NCBI GenBank assembly: GCA_045105075.1
Contig: JBGCDD010000142.1
Span: 1 to 26,359, forward strand
Source of the DNA: JBGCDD01 sp045105075
Lineage (GTDB): Bacteria; Pseudomonadota; Alphaproteobacteria; Rhodobacterales; Rhodobacteraceae
Length of the DNA: 26,359 bases
Direction of reading: 5' to 3'
The notes beneath the pieces were generated by a model that worked only from the letters and a program-made list of their open reading frames with translations, did no database searches and was not told the DNA's origin. This document shows positions 7,675 through 15,748 of this stretch, in pieces. A program made the translations under genes and the position numbers. Numbering within the stretch: position 1 is the stretch's first letter; each line of letters starts with the position of its first letter.

Positions 7675-9204
7675 CTAGGGATCAAGCTGCACCATCGGAA
7701 AGCGCGCCTTGATGGCGTTTTTTTGCCCGATGCTCAGATGATCCGGGCGCGGCGTGGCCAAAAGCGTGCGAGCGCGGTCGCGGGCGGTGTCCCAAGCCTG
7801 TCGCGCGCCGCGTTCGGCCCATTGGCGCGGCGGTTCGCGATCCGCAAGGCTGGGGTAAAAGTAATCGCGCTGCATCGCGGACAGGGTCTGGGGTTCGCCC
7901 AGAAAATGCCCGGTGCCCAGAACGGCCGCACAGATCGCCTCAAACCCGAGGTTTTCCTCACTGACCTCAATACCCCGCAAAGCCCGGTAAATATGGGCAT
8001 GCATTTCGTCATCTAGCACGAAACCTTCAAAACTGGCTCCCAAAAGCGAGGCGGTCATGCCCGAACTTTCGTAAATCAGATTGCCGCCAGCCAAACCTGC
8101 GGCCAACGCGGTCAGGCCTTTTTCCATACCGTATTGCGCATCGGGCACCTTGGCATCGGTCATCGAGGCGGCGACGCCCGAGGGGAGACCCAGCCAGTTG
8201 CTCAGCTGCGCCGAGGCCGCGTTCAGTACTGCGATCTCGCCGCCACCCCCGGCAAAAGCGCCGCTGCGCAGGTCGATGACCAAAGGCCAGTTCGAGAAAA
8301 TCATCGGGTGGCCGGGTTTGATCACATGTACCATCACCAGGCTGGCCAGCGTTTCGGCCAGCGATTGTGCCAGAAACCCGGCCAAAGTGGCTGGCGCCGT
8401 GGCACCGGCCTGTGCGGCAGTGATGCAGGACACTGGAATATTGTGAGCCAGACACTCAAAAACCACATCCACCGCGTCTTCGGCAAAACGCATAGGCGAG
8501 ATCACCGGGCTGATATGCGCCTTGAGAAACGGGCGTTCGGCAAATGCGCCGGGGCCACCGGCGGCAATGTCCAGCATTTCGATAATCGGCGGGATGTGTT
8601 CGGCAATGGTAAAGGCGGTGGCAATGGGTTTGGTGGTGTTTGCGATCAGCGCATAGGCGGTGTTCACGTCCAGTTCGAAGATATCGGGCAGATCTGTCGC
8701 AATGCAGCAGCGCGTGAACCAGCTGACATTGGTCAATTGATCTTGCAAATGGGTAAAATCATGCAAGTCGCGCAAGGTCGATGCACGGTAGGTTTGCTGA
8801 TCGATGTCCAGCACCTGAACCGCCGCGCCGCCCGTGCCGAAATGCACCTGTGCGCCGCCCACTTCGATGCTGCGCGCCGGATCACGCCCATGCAGGACAA
8901 AGTGTTTGGCGGCTTGTGCGATGGCGTCCTGGACCAAAGCGGTTGGCAGTGTCACCCGCCCGTTGGCCTGTTGCGTGGCGCCGTGCGCCAACAGGCGTTT
9001 GGTCAATCTGTTGGGAACCTCGCCCATCCCAAGCTCGGCCAAAAGCCGCAAGGCAGTTGCGTAAATTGCATCAAGATCAGTGGTACTCAGTGGAGTGTAT
9101 TGCCCGCCGGCCTGTCCGGGTGGGCAGGGGTTGATAACTGGGGGTGCTGCGCGTTCGGCGATCCGGCTGCGTCGACCGGTGCGCTTGGATTGGGAATTGG
9201 CCAT
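7675..9204 (-). CDS. MttB-superfamily (trimethylamine methyltransferase-like) protein
   Basis: A 509-residue protein of the size and pattern of the trimethylamine methyltransferase (MttB) family: an N-terminal region with AIYATALRLLAELG, a TIM-barrel core with SPVISPMRF and PVSCITAAQAGATAPATLAG, and the Gly-rich segment GGNLIYESSGMTASLLGASFEGFVLDDE written here in pieces as GGNLIYESSG and EGFVLDDEM. There is no in-frame TAG, so it is one of the non-pyrrolysine members, which in other bacteria demethylate compounds such as glycine betaine, proline betaine or carnitine onto a corrinoid protein. The substrate here is unknown. No corrinoid protein or reductive activase is adjacent. AAGGA six bases before ATG supports the start. 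It lies downstream of the pckA terminator, so it needs its own promoter. Confidence 0.88.
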   Translation of the reverse strand: MANSQSKRTGRRSRIAERAAPPVINPCPPGQAGGQYTPLSTTDLDAIYATALRLLAELGMGEVPNRLTKRLLAHGATQQANGRVTLPTALVQDAIAQAAKHFVLHGRDPARSIEVGGAQVHFGTGGAAVQVLDIDQQTYRASTLRDLHDFTHLQDQLTNVSWFTRCCIATDLPDIFELDVNTAYALIANTTKPIATAFTIAEHIPPIIEMLDIAAGGPGAFAERPFLKAHISPVISPMRFAEDAVDVVFECLAHNIPVSCITAAQAGATAPATLAGFLAQSLAETLASLVMVHVIKPGHPMIFSNWPLVIDLRSGAFAGGGGEIAVLNAASAQLSNWLGLPSGVAASMTDAKVPDAQYGMEKGLTALAAGLAGGNLIYESSGMTASLLGASFEGFVLDDEMHAHIYRALRGIEVSEENLGFEAICAAVLGTGHFLGEPQTLSAMQRDYFYPSLADREPPRQWAERGARQAWDTARDRARTLLATPRPDHLSIGQKNAIKARFPMVQLDP

Positions 9205-9277
9205 CCGTCATCCTTGGCTTGTTTCACGGTGTGCCTGCAAGCCCCGGGGCGCAGATAACAGACATCAGCGATGCAAC

Positions 9278-9314
9278 AAAAAAGGGCCCCGGCGCAGTGA
9301 CCGGGGCCCTTTGC
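9278..9314 (-). terminator. Strong rho-independent terminator of pckA
   Basis: GGGCCCCGG (9284-9292) pairs with CCGGGGCCC (9301-9309) around an eight-base loop, extended by A-T pairs. On the minus strand the hairpin is followed by a T run, 14 bp after the pckA stop. It separates pckA from the MttB-like gene. Confidence 0.93.
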
Positions 9315-9327
9315 GATCGTTTTGGGA

Positions 9328-10926
9328 TCAGCCGATGGCAGCAGCTTTCACGTCTTCGTCGATGAACGGAACATATTGCGCAAAGTTGTCTGCAAACATT
9401 TGCACCAGTTTGGTCGCCTGACGGTCGTAGCTTTCGGGGTTGTCCCAGGTGCGGCGGGGATCCAGCAGAACCTCGGCAACACCGGGGGCTGCGACCGGAA
9501 CGTCAAAGCCAAAGTTGGGATCCTTGCGGAACTCGGCCTCGGCCAGCGATCCGTTCAGCGCGGCGGTCAGCAGGGCGCGGGTGGCGCGGATCGGCATCCG
9601 GCTGCCTGTGCCATAAGCGCCGCCGGTCCAGCCGGTGTTGACCAGCCAGCAGGTCGCGCCGTGCTGAGCGATCTTTTCGCGCAGCAAGTTGCCATAGATC
9701 TCGGGTCGGCGCGGCATGAAAGGCGCGCCAAAGCAGGTGCTGAACGTGGGCTCGGGTTCGGTCACACCACGCTCGGTGCCGGCCACCTTGGAGGTAAATC
9801 CGCTGAGAAAGTGATACATCGCCTGCGCCGGGGTCAGTCGCGCGATGGGGGGCAAAACGCCAAACGCATCGCAGGTCAGCATGATAATGTTCTTGGGATG
9901 ACCGCCAAGCGCGGATTCCGACGCGTTAGAGATATAGTGCAGCGGATAAGCGCAGCGCATGTTTGCGGTCAGGCTGTCATCCTCGAAATCCAGTTCCTTG
10001 GTTTCGGGATCAAAAATCATGTTTTCGATCACTGTGCCGAATTTGTTGGTGGTCGCATAGATCTCGGGTTCGGCCTCGGGGCTGAGCGAGATCGTCTTGG
10101 CATAACATCCGCCCTCAAAGTTGAACGTGCCGCGATCGGACCAGCCATGTTCATCGTCGCCGATCAGCGTACGGCCCGGATCGGCGCTGAGCGTTGTTTT
10201 TCCGGTGCCGGACAGGCCAAAGAACACGGCGGTATCGACAGGATTGCCATTCGCGTGGTTGGCCGAACAGTGCATCGGCATGATGCCTTTTTCCGGCAGC
10301 AGGTAGTTCAGCAATGTGAACACCGATTTCTTGTTCTCACCGGCATATTCGGTGCCACCGATCAGGATCAGCTTGCGATCGAAATTCATCGCAATCACAG
10401 TTTCGCTGCGGCAATTGTGTTTTCGCGGATCGGCTTTGAAGCTTGGGCAGTTGATTACAGTGAAGTCGGCGGTGAAATCATCAAGCGCGTCGCGGTCAGG
10501 GCGGCGCAGCATGGTGCGGATGAACAGCCCGTGCCAAGCCAGTTCAGTGATCATACGCACGTCAATTGAATAGGCCGGATCGGCGCCGCCAACCAAATCC
10601 TGTACGAAATAGTCGCGCCCCTTCATGTGCTCGAGCATATCGGTGTACAAGGCGTCGAACCCTTCGGACGACATTTCAGCGTTATTTTCCCACCAAATTG
10701 TATCAATCACGCTGTCGGTTTTGACCACGTGCTTGTCTTTGGGCGACCGGCCGGTGAATTTGCCGGTGGTCACAAGGAAGGTGCCGCCATTGCCCAAAGT
10801 GCCCTCATCGCGCTTTAGAGCGGCCTCCATAAGCGCCGGTTCCATAAAGTTGTAATAGACATTTCCCAGACCCTCGATGCCCTGATCTTCGAGGCGGAAC
10901 TGCGGGTTAACCCGACCTGATGTCAT
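9328..10926 (-). CDS. pckA: Phosphoenolpyruvate carboxykinase (ATP)
   Basis: A 532-residue ATP-dependent PEP carboxykinase. It converts oxaloacetate and ATP to PEP, CO2 and ADP in the cytoplasm, the entry step of gluconeogenesis from TCA-cycle carbon. The kinase-1 P-loop GLSGTGKTT is at residues 237-245, followed by DPGRTLIGDDEHGWSD, which binds the metal ions, and the substrate-binding TGKFTGRSPKDK near the N-terminus. The frame is open about 70 codons further upstream, but ATG 10926 has AGGAGA eight bases before it and gives the conserved start. It is divergent from chvI, the usual arrangement in alphaproteobacteria, and the shared region holds repeats that may be operators. Confidence 0.97.
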   Translation of the reverse strand: MTSGRVNPQFRLEDQGIEGLGNVYYNFMEPALMEAALKRDEGTLGNGGTFLVTTGKFTGRSPKDKHVVKTDSVIDTIWWENNAEMSSEGFDALYTDMLEHMKGRDYFVQDLVGGADPAYSIDVRMITELAWHGLFIRTMLRRPDRDALDDFTADFTVINCPSFKADPRKHNCRSETVIAMNFDRKLILIGGTEYAGENKKSVFTLLNYLLPEKGIMPMHCSANHANGNPVDTAVFFGLSGTGKTTLSADPGRTLIGDDEHGWSDRGTFNFEGGCYAKTISLSPEAEPEIYATTNKFGTVIENMIFDPETKELDFEDDSLTANMRCAYPLHYISNASESALGGHPKNIIMLTCDAFGVLPPIARLTPAQAMYHFLSGFTSKVAGTERGVTEPEPTFSTCFGAPFMPRRPEIYGNLLREKIAQHGATCWLVNTGWTGGAYGTGSRMPIRATRALLTAALNGSLAEAEFRKDPNFGFDVPVAAPGVAEVLLDPRRTWDNPESYDRQATKLVQMFADNFAQYVPFIDEDVKAAAIG

Positions 10927-11060
10927 GTGTACATTCTCCTGTATCGGCGCGGCGGGATCGTTGTAATCCGTTGCGACCTTGGGGCTTTTGGGTCCAAACT
11001 GACCCGGTGCTGCGGTCTTAACATGGCGCTGGAAGCCATGAACAGGTCGCTTACCCGTAG

Positions 11061-11093
11061 TTAGCGCAACCAAGCCTATGTTTAGCGCAACCA
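11061..11093. repeat. Tandem direct repeat, candidate operator upstream of pckA
   Basis: TTAGCGCAACCA occurs twice, at 11061-11072 and 11082-11093, with identical bases and a 21-bp period, two turns of the helix. Each copy contains GTT/TTA-GCGC-AAC, which is partly symmetric like LacI-family or other dimer operators. The pair lies 135-167 bp upstream of the pckA start. Confidence 0.55.
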
Positions 11094-11137
11094 TGAATTT
11101 CAGGCACAAGCGAACTGTGCCCGATCTGCGACAATTC

Positions 11138-11207
11138 AATCAATCCTAAGGTTTTTTTGCCCAAATGAGGACGCATGTTGGGCGTGATTCGCACTTAAGG
11201 ATTGATT
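11138..11207. repeat. Long-range inverted repeat upstream of chvI
   Basis: AATCAATCCT (11138-11147) and its complement AGGATTGATT (11198-11207) are perfect over ten bases, 60 bp apart centre to centre, and nearly continue for three or four more (AAG beside the left arm, CTTA beside the right). The right arm is 68 bp before the chvI ATG. They may be two oppositely oriented sites for one regulator, possibly ChvI itself. Confidence 0.45.
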
Positions 11208-11275
11208 CGAAAGGTCAAAACAACGATGACTGAAAGAAAAACAGGCAAAAAACGAGCAGTATAGGGGCACATTAG

Positions 11276-11977
11276 ATGTCAAAGATCGCGTTGGTGGACG
11301 ACGACAGGAACATCCTGACGTCGGTGTCGATGACTCTCGAAGCCGAAGGCTTTGAGGTTGAAACGTATAATGATGGACAGGCGGCACTAGACGCCTTTAA
11401 CAAGAAATTGCCGGATATGGCTGTGCTCGACATTAAGATGCCGCGCATGGACGGGATGGATCTGTTGCAGCGTTTGCGCCAGAAAACCCAGATGCCGGTG
11501 ATTTTTCTCACGTCCAAGGACGATGAGATTGACGAGGTTCTCGGGCTGCGCATGGGCGCAGACGATTATGTCAAAAAGCCTTTTTCGCAGCGGCTTTTGG
11601 TTGAACGCATCCGGGCGCTGTTGCGCCGTCAGGATGCCGTTGACGGCGATGCAATCGGTGCAGGCCCGGAAGCCAAAGTGATGGAACGAGGCGAGTTGCG
11701 GATGGATCCGTTGCGCCATTCCGTAAGTTGGAAAGGTCGCGATGTATCTTTGACAGTGACCGAATTCCTGCTTTTGCAAGCTTTGGCCCAACGGCCCGGT
11801 TTCGTCAAAAGCCGGGATCAGTTGATGGATGTGGCATACGACGATCAAGTCTATGTTGATGACCGCACAATCGACAGCCATATCAAGCGTTTGCGTAAGA
11901 AGATGCGCACCGCAGATGATGATTTCTCTGCCATCGAAACGCTTTATGGCATTGGCTATCGATACAACGAAGAATAG
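11276..11977 (+). CDS. chvI: Response regulator ChvI (OmpR/PhoB class)
   Basis: A 233-residue response regulator. The receiver domain (residues 1-120) has the acidic pocket VDDD at 7-10, the phosphorylation site Asp52 in AVLDIKMP, a switch Thr in FLTS and Lys in YVKKPF. The C-terminal part (about 135-230) is a winged helix of the OmpR type ending in RTIDSHIKRLRKKMR and ETLYGIGYRY. With ChvG it forms the acid- and envelope-responsive system found across alphaproteobacteria (ChvI of Agrobacterium, Sinorhizobium). The sensor gene follows after 40 bp. Placement beside pckA is a known conserved arrangement. Confidence 0.95.
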   Translation: MSKIALVDDDRNILTSVSMTLEAEGFEVETYNDGQAALDAFNKKLPDMAVLDIKMPRMDGMDLLQRLRQKTQMPVIFLTSKDDEIDEVLGLRMGADDYVKKPFSQRLLVERIRALLRRQDAVDGDAIGAGPEAKVMERGELRMDPLRHSVSWKGRDVSLTVTEFLLLQALAQRPGFVKSRDQLMDVAYDDQVYVDDRTIDSHIKRLRKKMRTADDDFSAIETLYGIGYRYNEE

Positions 11978-12017
11978 CGGCTTCCGGCCTGAATTCTGGC
12001 TTTCGAAAGGGACGTAG

Positions 12018-13727
12018 ATGCGCGATACAAGCTCTCCCCCGATCTATCGCAGCGGTGATGTTGTTCTGGGCGACGATTGGGTCGCGCCGGACAGCACTGT
12101 TGCACAGGAACTGCAGGTCAAACGGGCCAGGCGCAGCTTCTTCGCGCTGCGCGGCTCACCGCTGACTCGCAAGATCATCACATTCAACCTGATTGCGTTG
12201 AACATATTGGTGGCTGGTATTCTCTATTTGAATGCCACGCGCGAGAGTCTTGTGCTGCAACGCGCGAGTGCTTTGATCGGCGAAACCGAGCTTATTGCCA
12301 ACGTGTTCGAAGCCCAACTTCCTGTTGGAGGCCCGGTCAATCTGGCGGCGGGTGATGGGATCAATATCCCTGAAACCCTTGAAATGCTGAGTTTGCGAAA
12401 CGGCGTTGAGGTTTTTGTATTTGACGCAGCGCAGACCCTCGTGGGGCAGACCAAAGGATCGGGTCAGAGTGAAACGCTAACGGCGCTTGCACCCGATCGC
12501 GAGGGGCGCACGTTGATCAGTGACGGTTTGACCAAGATTTGGTCGAGCGTTTCTTCTGTTTTTGCCTCTCGCAGTAGTGACGAAGCACCCAGTCTTGAAA
12601 CCCAGCTTCGCGCAATGGTTCCGGCCACGCTTGGTAAGGGCGTGCAAGTTGAAACCGGGCTCGACACGGCCGGAGGCACTGTGTTTTCTGCTGCAACTCC
12701 GATATTGCGCGGTGGCGTTGCCGTCGGCGTTGTGGCTGTTGCCAGTCCTTCTGGCGAGATTGACGCCCTTGTCAGGGGTGAACGCGAACGAGTGTTGCAA
12801 ATGTTTGTCATTGCGATCCTGGTGTCGATCGGTCTCAGTCTGGTTTTGGCTTCAACGATCGCCAATCCATTGGCGGATTTGGCGCAAGCGGCCGAACTTG
12901 GCCGCGATCGTAATGCGCGCAAGATGAACCCAGGCCGCATCCGCATTCCGGACCTGACGGCGCGCCCCGATGAAATCGGGCGTCTCAGCCGGGCGCTGCG
13001 TGGCATGGTATCAGCGCTGTACAATCGAATTGATGGCAACGAACAATTTGCTGCCGATGTCGCACATGAAATCAAGAATCCGCTGGCCAGTCTTCAGTCT
13101 GCTGTCGGAACTTTGCGCATGATAAAACGCGACGATCAGCGCGAAAAGCTAATGGACGTCATCGAACATGATGTGCGCAGGCTTGACCGCCTTGTAAGTG
13201 ATATCTCCAATGCCTCGCGTCTGGACGCTGAGCTGGTCAAGGAAGAGGAAGAGCGGTTCAATCTGCTGACAATGTTGGCCAACCTGAACCAATACCTTGG
13301 TGAAGATGCGCGCGCAAAAGGCATTGATTTCATCACCGATCTACCGCCTGACCCAATTGCGATACATGGGCTTGAAGCTCGTTTGGCTCAAGTGTTTGTC
13401 AATCTGATCACAAATGCGATCTCGTTCTGCGAAGATGGCGACGCAATTCGTGTTTGGGCACGCAAACGAGAGAACCGTGTTTTGATTGTAGTAGAAGACA
13501 CCGGTCCCGGCATCCCGGACCAGGCGCTGAGCAAGATCTTCAAACGCTTTTATTCGCAACGTCCCGAAGAACATTTCGGCAATAACTCCGGTCTGGGTCT
13601 GGCAATTTCAAAACAAATCGTTGAAGCGCACGGTGGCGTCGTTTGGGCTGAAAACATTCGCCCGACCGAAGCGGACCCAACGTCCGAACCATTGGGCGCC
13701 CGTTTTGTCGTAGGCCTTCCCGTCTAG
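12018..13727 (+). CDS. chvG: Sensor histidine kinase ChvG
   Basis: A 569-residue membrane sensor kinase. A cytoplasmic N-terminal tail of about 55 residues precedes the first membrane segment (about 57-76); a periplasmic sensor region follows to about 255, then the second membrane segment (about 258-282) and a HAMP linker. The phosphoacceptor is His350 in DVAHEIKNPLASL. The ATPase part has the N box NLITNAISFC, the G1 box VEDTGPGIP and the G2 box NNSGLGLAISKQ. It would phosphorylate ChvI. In rhizobia the periplasmic inhibitor ExoR controls this kinase; no exoR-like gene is in this window. It is 40 bp downstream of chvI and only 4 bp before hprK, which suggests one operon. Confidence 0.95.
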   Translation: MRDTSSPPIYRSGDVVLGDDWVAPDSTVAQELQVKRARRSFFALRGSPLTRKIITFNLIALNILVAGILYLNATRESLVLQRASALIGETELIANVFEAQLPVGGPVNLAAGDGINIPETLEMLSLRNGVEVFVFDAAQTLVGQTKGSGQSETLTALAPDREGRTLISDGLTKIWSSVSSVFASRSSDEAPSLETQLRAMVPATLGKGVQVETGLDTAGGTVFSAATPILRGGVAVGVVAVASPSGEIDALVRGERERVLQMFVIAILVSIGLSLVLASTIANPLADLAQAAELGRDRNARKMNPGRIRIPDLTARPDEIGRLSRALRGMVSALYNRIDGNEQFAADVAHEIKNPLASLQSAVGTLRMIKRDDQREKLMDVIEHDVRRLDRLVSDISNASRLDAELVKEEEERFNLLTMLANLNQYLGEDARAKGIDFITDLPPDPIAIHGLEARLAQVFVNLITNAISFCEDGDAIRVWARKRENRVLIVVEDTGPGIPDQALSKIFKRFYSQRPEEHFGNNSGLGLAISKQIVEAHGGVVWAENIRPTEADPTSEPLGARFVVGLPV

Positions 13728-13731
13728 TGTT

Positions 13732-14154
13732 ATGAGGGCAAATGCCGTGCATGCCACCTGCGTGCGCGCGTTTGATCAGGGTCTCCTGATCATGGGGTCT
13801 TCCGGCTCGGGCAAGTCCAGCCTAGCGCTTGCATTGATGGGGTTGGGTGCCGAGCTTGTTGCCGATGACAGAGTGCATTTGCAAGTGTCAGGTCAAAAGC
13901 TCATTGCGTCTTGTCCCGAAGCGATCTCAGGCCAGATCGAAGCCCGCGGCCTGGGCGTGTTGCGCGCCAACCCTGCGAAGCCAACGGCGTTGAGTTTCGT
14001 ACTGGATCTGGACTTGATCGAAGATGATCGATTGCCACAACGCCGTGACATCAGGTTACAAGGCGTGGTTTTGCCCTTGCTTCGTCGTCCGCCAGGACCA
14101 CATCTGGCTACAAACATAATTCAACTTTTAAAGTCGGGACGGATCGACGTATGA
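13732..14154 (+). CDS. hprK: HPr kinase/phosphorylase, short alphaproteobacterial form
   Basis: A 140-residue protein covering only the catalytic half of HprK. The P-loop GSSGSGKSS is at residues 22-30 and is followed by GAELVADDRV, the segment with the catalytic Asp, and later EARGLGVLR, the HprK signature loop. The N-terminal domain of Gram-positive HprK (about 130 residues) is absent, as is usual in alphaproteobacteria. It phosphorylates HPr on Ser46, which is present in the ptsH product encoded three genes downstream. It starts 4 bp after chvG and overlaps rapZ in ATGA, so the proteins are probably translated together. Confidence 0.93.
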   Translation: MRANAVHATCVRAFDQGLLIMGSSGSGKSSLALALMGLGAELVADDRVHLQVSGQKLIASCPEAISGQIEARGLGVLRANPAKPTALSFVLDLDLIEDDRLPQRRDIRLQGVVLPLLRRPPGPHLATNIIQLLKSGRIDV

Positions 14155-15038
14155 CCCCTCATCCTCCAACGCATTTGGTTTTGGTCACCGGGCCCTCGGG
14201 TGCAGGCAGGTCGACCGCGATCAATGTGCTCGAGGACATCGGGTTTGAATCGATCGACAACCTGCCGCTCAACCTGCTGCCCAGATTGTTGGAGGGGCCA
14301 GAACCGTCCCGCCCATTGGCCCTGGGTATTGACACACGCAACCGGGATTTCTCAACAGCCGCTTTGCTGGACCTGGTCGAGCAACTTAGTGTGCGCCCAG
14401 ATACCAACACCACTGTCCTCTATCTTGATTGTCACAGTGATATTTTGCTTAGGCGCTATTCTGAAACCCGCCGTCGCCACCCTCTTGCCCCTGCGGAAAG
14501 CCCCGAGATCGGCGTTGCCCGCGATCTGGATCTGCTTGGTCCAATCCGTGAGCGTGCAGATATGTTGATCGACACATCTGACTTGAATGTGCATCAATTG
14601 AGGGCTGAAATCGAACGCTGGTTTGCTCCGCAAACGGATTCTGGAATGGCGGTCTCGGTGCATTCCTTTTCGTATAAGCGCGGGTTGCCCCGGGGCATCG
14701 ATATGGTATTTGACTGCCGTTTTTTGAGAAACCCCTACTGGGAGCCTAGCCTGCGTGCGTTGGATGGCCGTGATTCGGAGGTTGCGTGCCATGTCATGGG
14801 TGATCCGCGCTGCGCCCCCTTTTTTGAACGAGTCCTCGATCTGACGCGGCTTTTGTTGCCGGCCTATGTAGACGAAGGGAAATCTCATCTGGCGATTGCG
14901 TTTGGCTGTACCGGGGGCCAGCACCGGTCGGTTACCTTGGCGCAAAGCTTGGCCAAGGCTCTTGCGGAAGACGGCCAGCAGGTGTCAATTAGACACCGAG
15001 AGCTTCAGGGCCGCCAACCGGATGAGAGACCAAAGTGA
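14151..15038 (+). CDS. rapZ: RNase adapter / nucleotide-binding protein RapZ
   Basis: A 295-residue P-loop protein of the RapZ/YvcJ family. Walker A GPSGAGRS is at residues 14-21, then DIGFESIDNLPLNLLP, a hallmark stretch, and YLDCHSDILLRRYSETRRRHPL. The C-terminal domain has FSYKRGLPRGIDMVFDCRFL (given as two overlapping family motifs) and FGCTGGQHRSV, also diagnostic. In E. coli RapZ binds the GlmZ small RNA and RNase E to control glucosamine-6-phosphate synthase; whether that applies in alphaproteobacteria is uncertain. It overlaps hprK (ATGA) and EIIA (GTGA), a sign of translational coupling. Confidence 0.95.
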   Translation: MTPHPPTHLVLVTGPSGAGRSTAINVLEDIGFESIDNLPLNLLPRLLEGPEPSRPLALGIDTRNRDFSTAALLDLVEQLSVRPDTNTTVLYLDCHSDILLRRYSETRRRHPLAPAESPEIGVARDLDLLGPIRERADMLIDTSDLNVHQLRAEIERWFAPQTDSGMAVSVHSFSYKRGLPRGIDMVFDCRFLRNPYWEPSLRALDGRDSEVACHVMGDPRCAPFFERVLDLTRLLLPAYVDEGKSHLAIAFGCTGGQHRSVTLAQSLAKALAEDGQQVSIRHRELQGRQPDERPK

Positions 15039-15427
15039 TCGGAATTGTGATCGTTGCCCATGGCGGCCTCGCCCGCGAATATTTGGCGGCAATGCAACAT
15101 GTGGTTGGACAGCAACCCGGATTGTGCGCCATCGCTATCGACGCCGACCATAATCGGGAATCAAAGGAGCACGAGATTTGCACCGCCGCGGACAACGTGG
15201 ACTCAGGCAGCGGTGTGGTTTTGGTGACAGACCTTTTTGGCGGTTCGCCCTCTAATCTCAGTCTGCGTGCCTGCGCTCCGGCCAACCGTCGGATCCTGTA
15301 TGGAGCGAATCTGCCCATGTTGATCAAACTGGCAAAAAGCCGCCACCTTCCTGTGGCTGATGCTGTGCGAATCGCCATGGATGCCGGAAAAAAATACATC
15401 GACAGTCAAAACATTAGTTCTTCCTGA
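15035..15427 (+). CDS. PTS EIIA component, mannose family (ManX-like)
   Basis: A 130-residue protein with GTG start overlapping the rapZ stop by four bases. The N-terminus MIGIVIVAHGGLA holds the phosphorylated His9, and the segment VLVTDLFGGSPSNLS is the conserved EIIA-Man core. In this gene context it is part of a PTS without any sugar permease: it takes phosphate from HPr and most likely acts as a regulatory protein rather than in sugar uptake. No EIIB, EIIC or EIID gene is nearby. Start choice rests on the GTGA overlap and the conserved N-terminus. Confidence 0.93.
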   Translation: MIGIVIVAHGGLAREYLAAMQHVVGQQPGLCAIAIDADHNRESKEHEICTAADNVDSGSGVVLVTDLFGGSPSNLSLRACAPANRRILYGANLPMLIKLAKSRHLPVADAVRIAMDAGKKYIDSQNISSS

Positions 15428-15443
15428 AAGCCCCTGTCTGCCC

Positions 15444-15713
15444 ATGACCAAGTGTTCTCTGAAAATCATTAACGAAAAGGGCTTACACGCCCGAGCATCG
15501 GCCAAACTGGTTGAGGTCGTCGAAGGTTTTGATGCCCAGGCCGAAGTCTCACGCGACGGCCTGTCGGCGTCTGGTGACAGCATCATGGGCCTTTTGATGT
15601 TGGCAGCGTCCAAGGGAACGACTATTGACGTGAGGACGTCCGGGCCGGATGCTGAAGCTCTGGCCCACGCGCTCACAGCTTTGGTGGCCGACAGATTCGG
15701 CGAAGGGTTCTGA
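15444..15713 (+). CDS. ptsH: Phosphocarrier protein HPr
   Basis: An 89-residue HPr. The EI-dependent phosphorylation site is His15 in KGLHARAS and the HprK target is Ser46 in SGDSIMGLLML, both at the standard positions. It begins 16 bp after the EIIA stop. Enzyme I (PtsP or PtsI) is not in the window and must be encoded elsewhere. With HprK and EIIA it forms a phosphorelay that usually senses nitrogen or carbon state in alphaproteobacteria. Confidence 0.96.
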   Translation: MTKCSLKIINEKGLHARASAKLVEVVEGFDAQAEVSRDGLSASGDSIMGLLMLAASKGTTIDVRTSGPDAEALAHALTALVADRFGEGF

Positions 15714-15748
15714 CAGACCCCACACCGTACGGGGAACGGAAACAAAAC

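Larger units (their letters stand above)
10927..11275. promoter_or_regulatory. Divergent pckA-chvI regulatory region (349 bp, no gene)
   Basis: This stretch separates the starts of pckA and chvI and holds no convincing reading frame. It contains two separate repeat systems, listed on their own: a tandem 12-bp direct repeat nearer pckA and a 10-bp inverted repeat nearer chvI. The part next to chvI is AT-richer than the genes around it. AGGGG about ten bases before the chvI ATG is the likely ribosome site. No clear -35/-10 pair could be fixed by eye. Confidence 0.6.

Noticed and set aside
8134..9258. Open frame (374 codons) opposite the MttB-like gene
   Set aside because: Antisense to a gene with clear family homology and a good ribosome site; its own translation shows no family pattern.
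9322..10569. Long open frame (415 codons) opposite pckA
   Set aside because: It lies wholly antisense to a certain gene and has no recognisable protein features; GC-rich codon bias on one strand commonly leaves such open frames.
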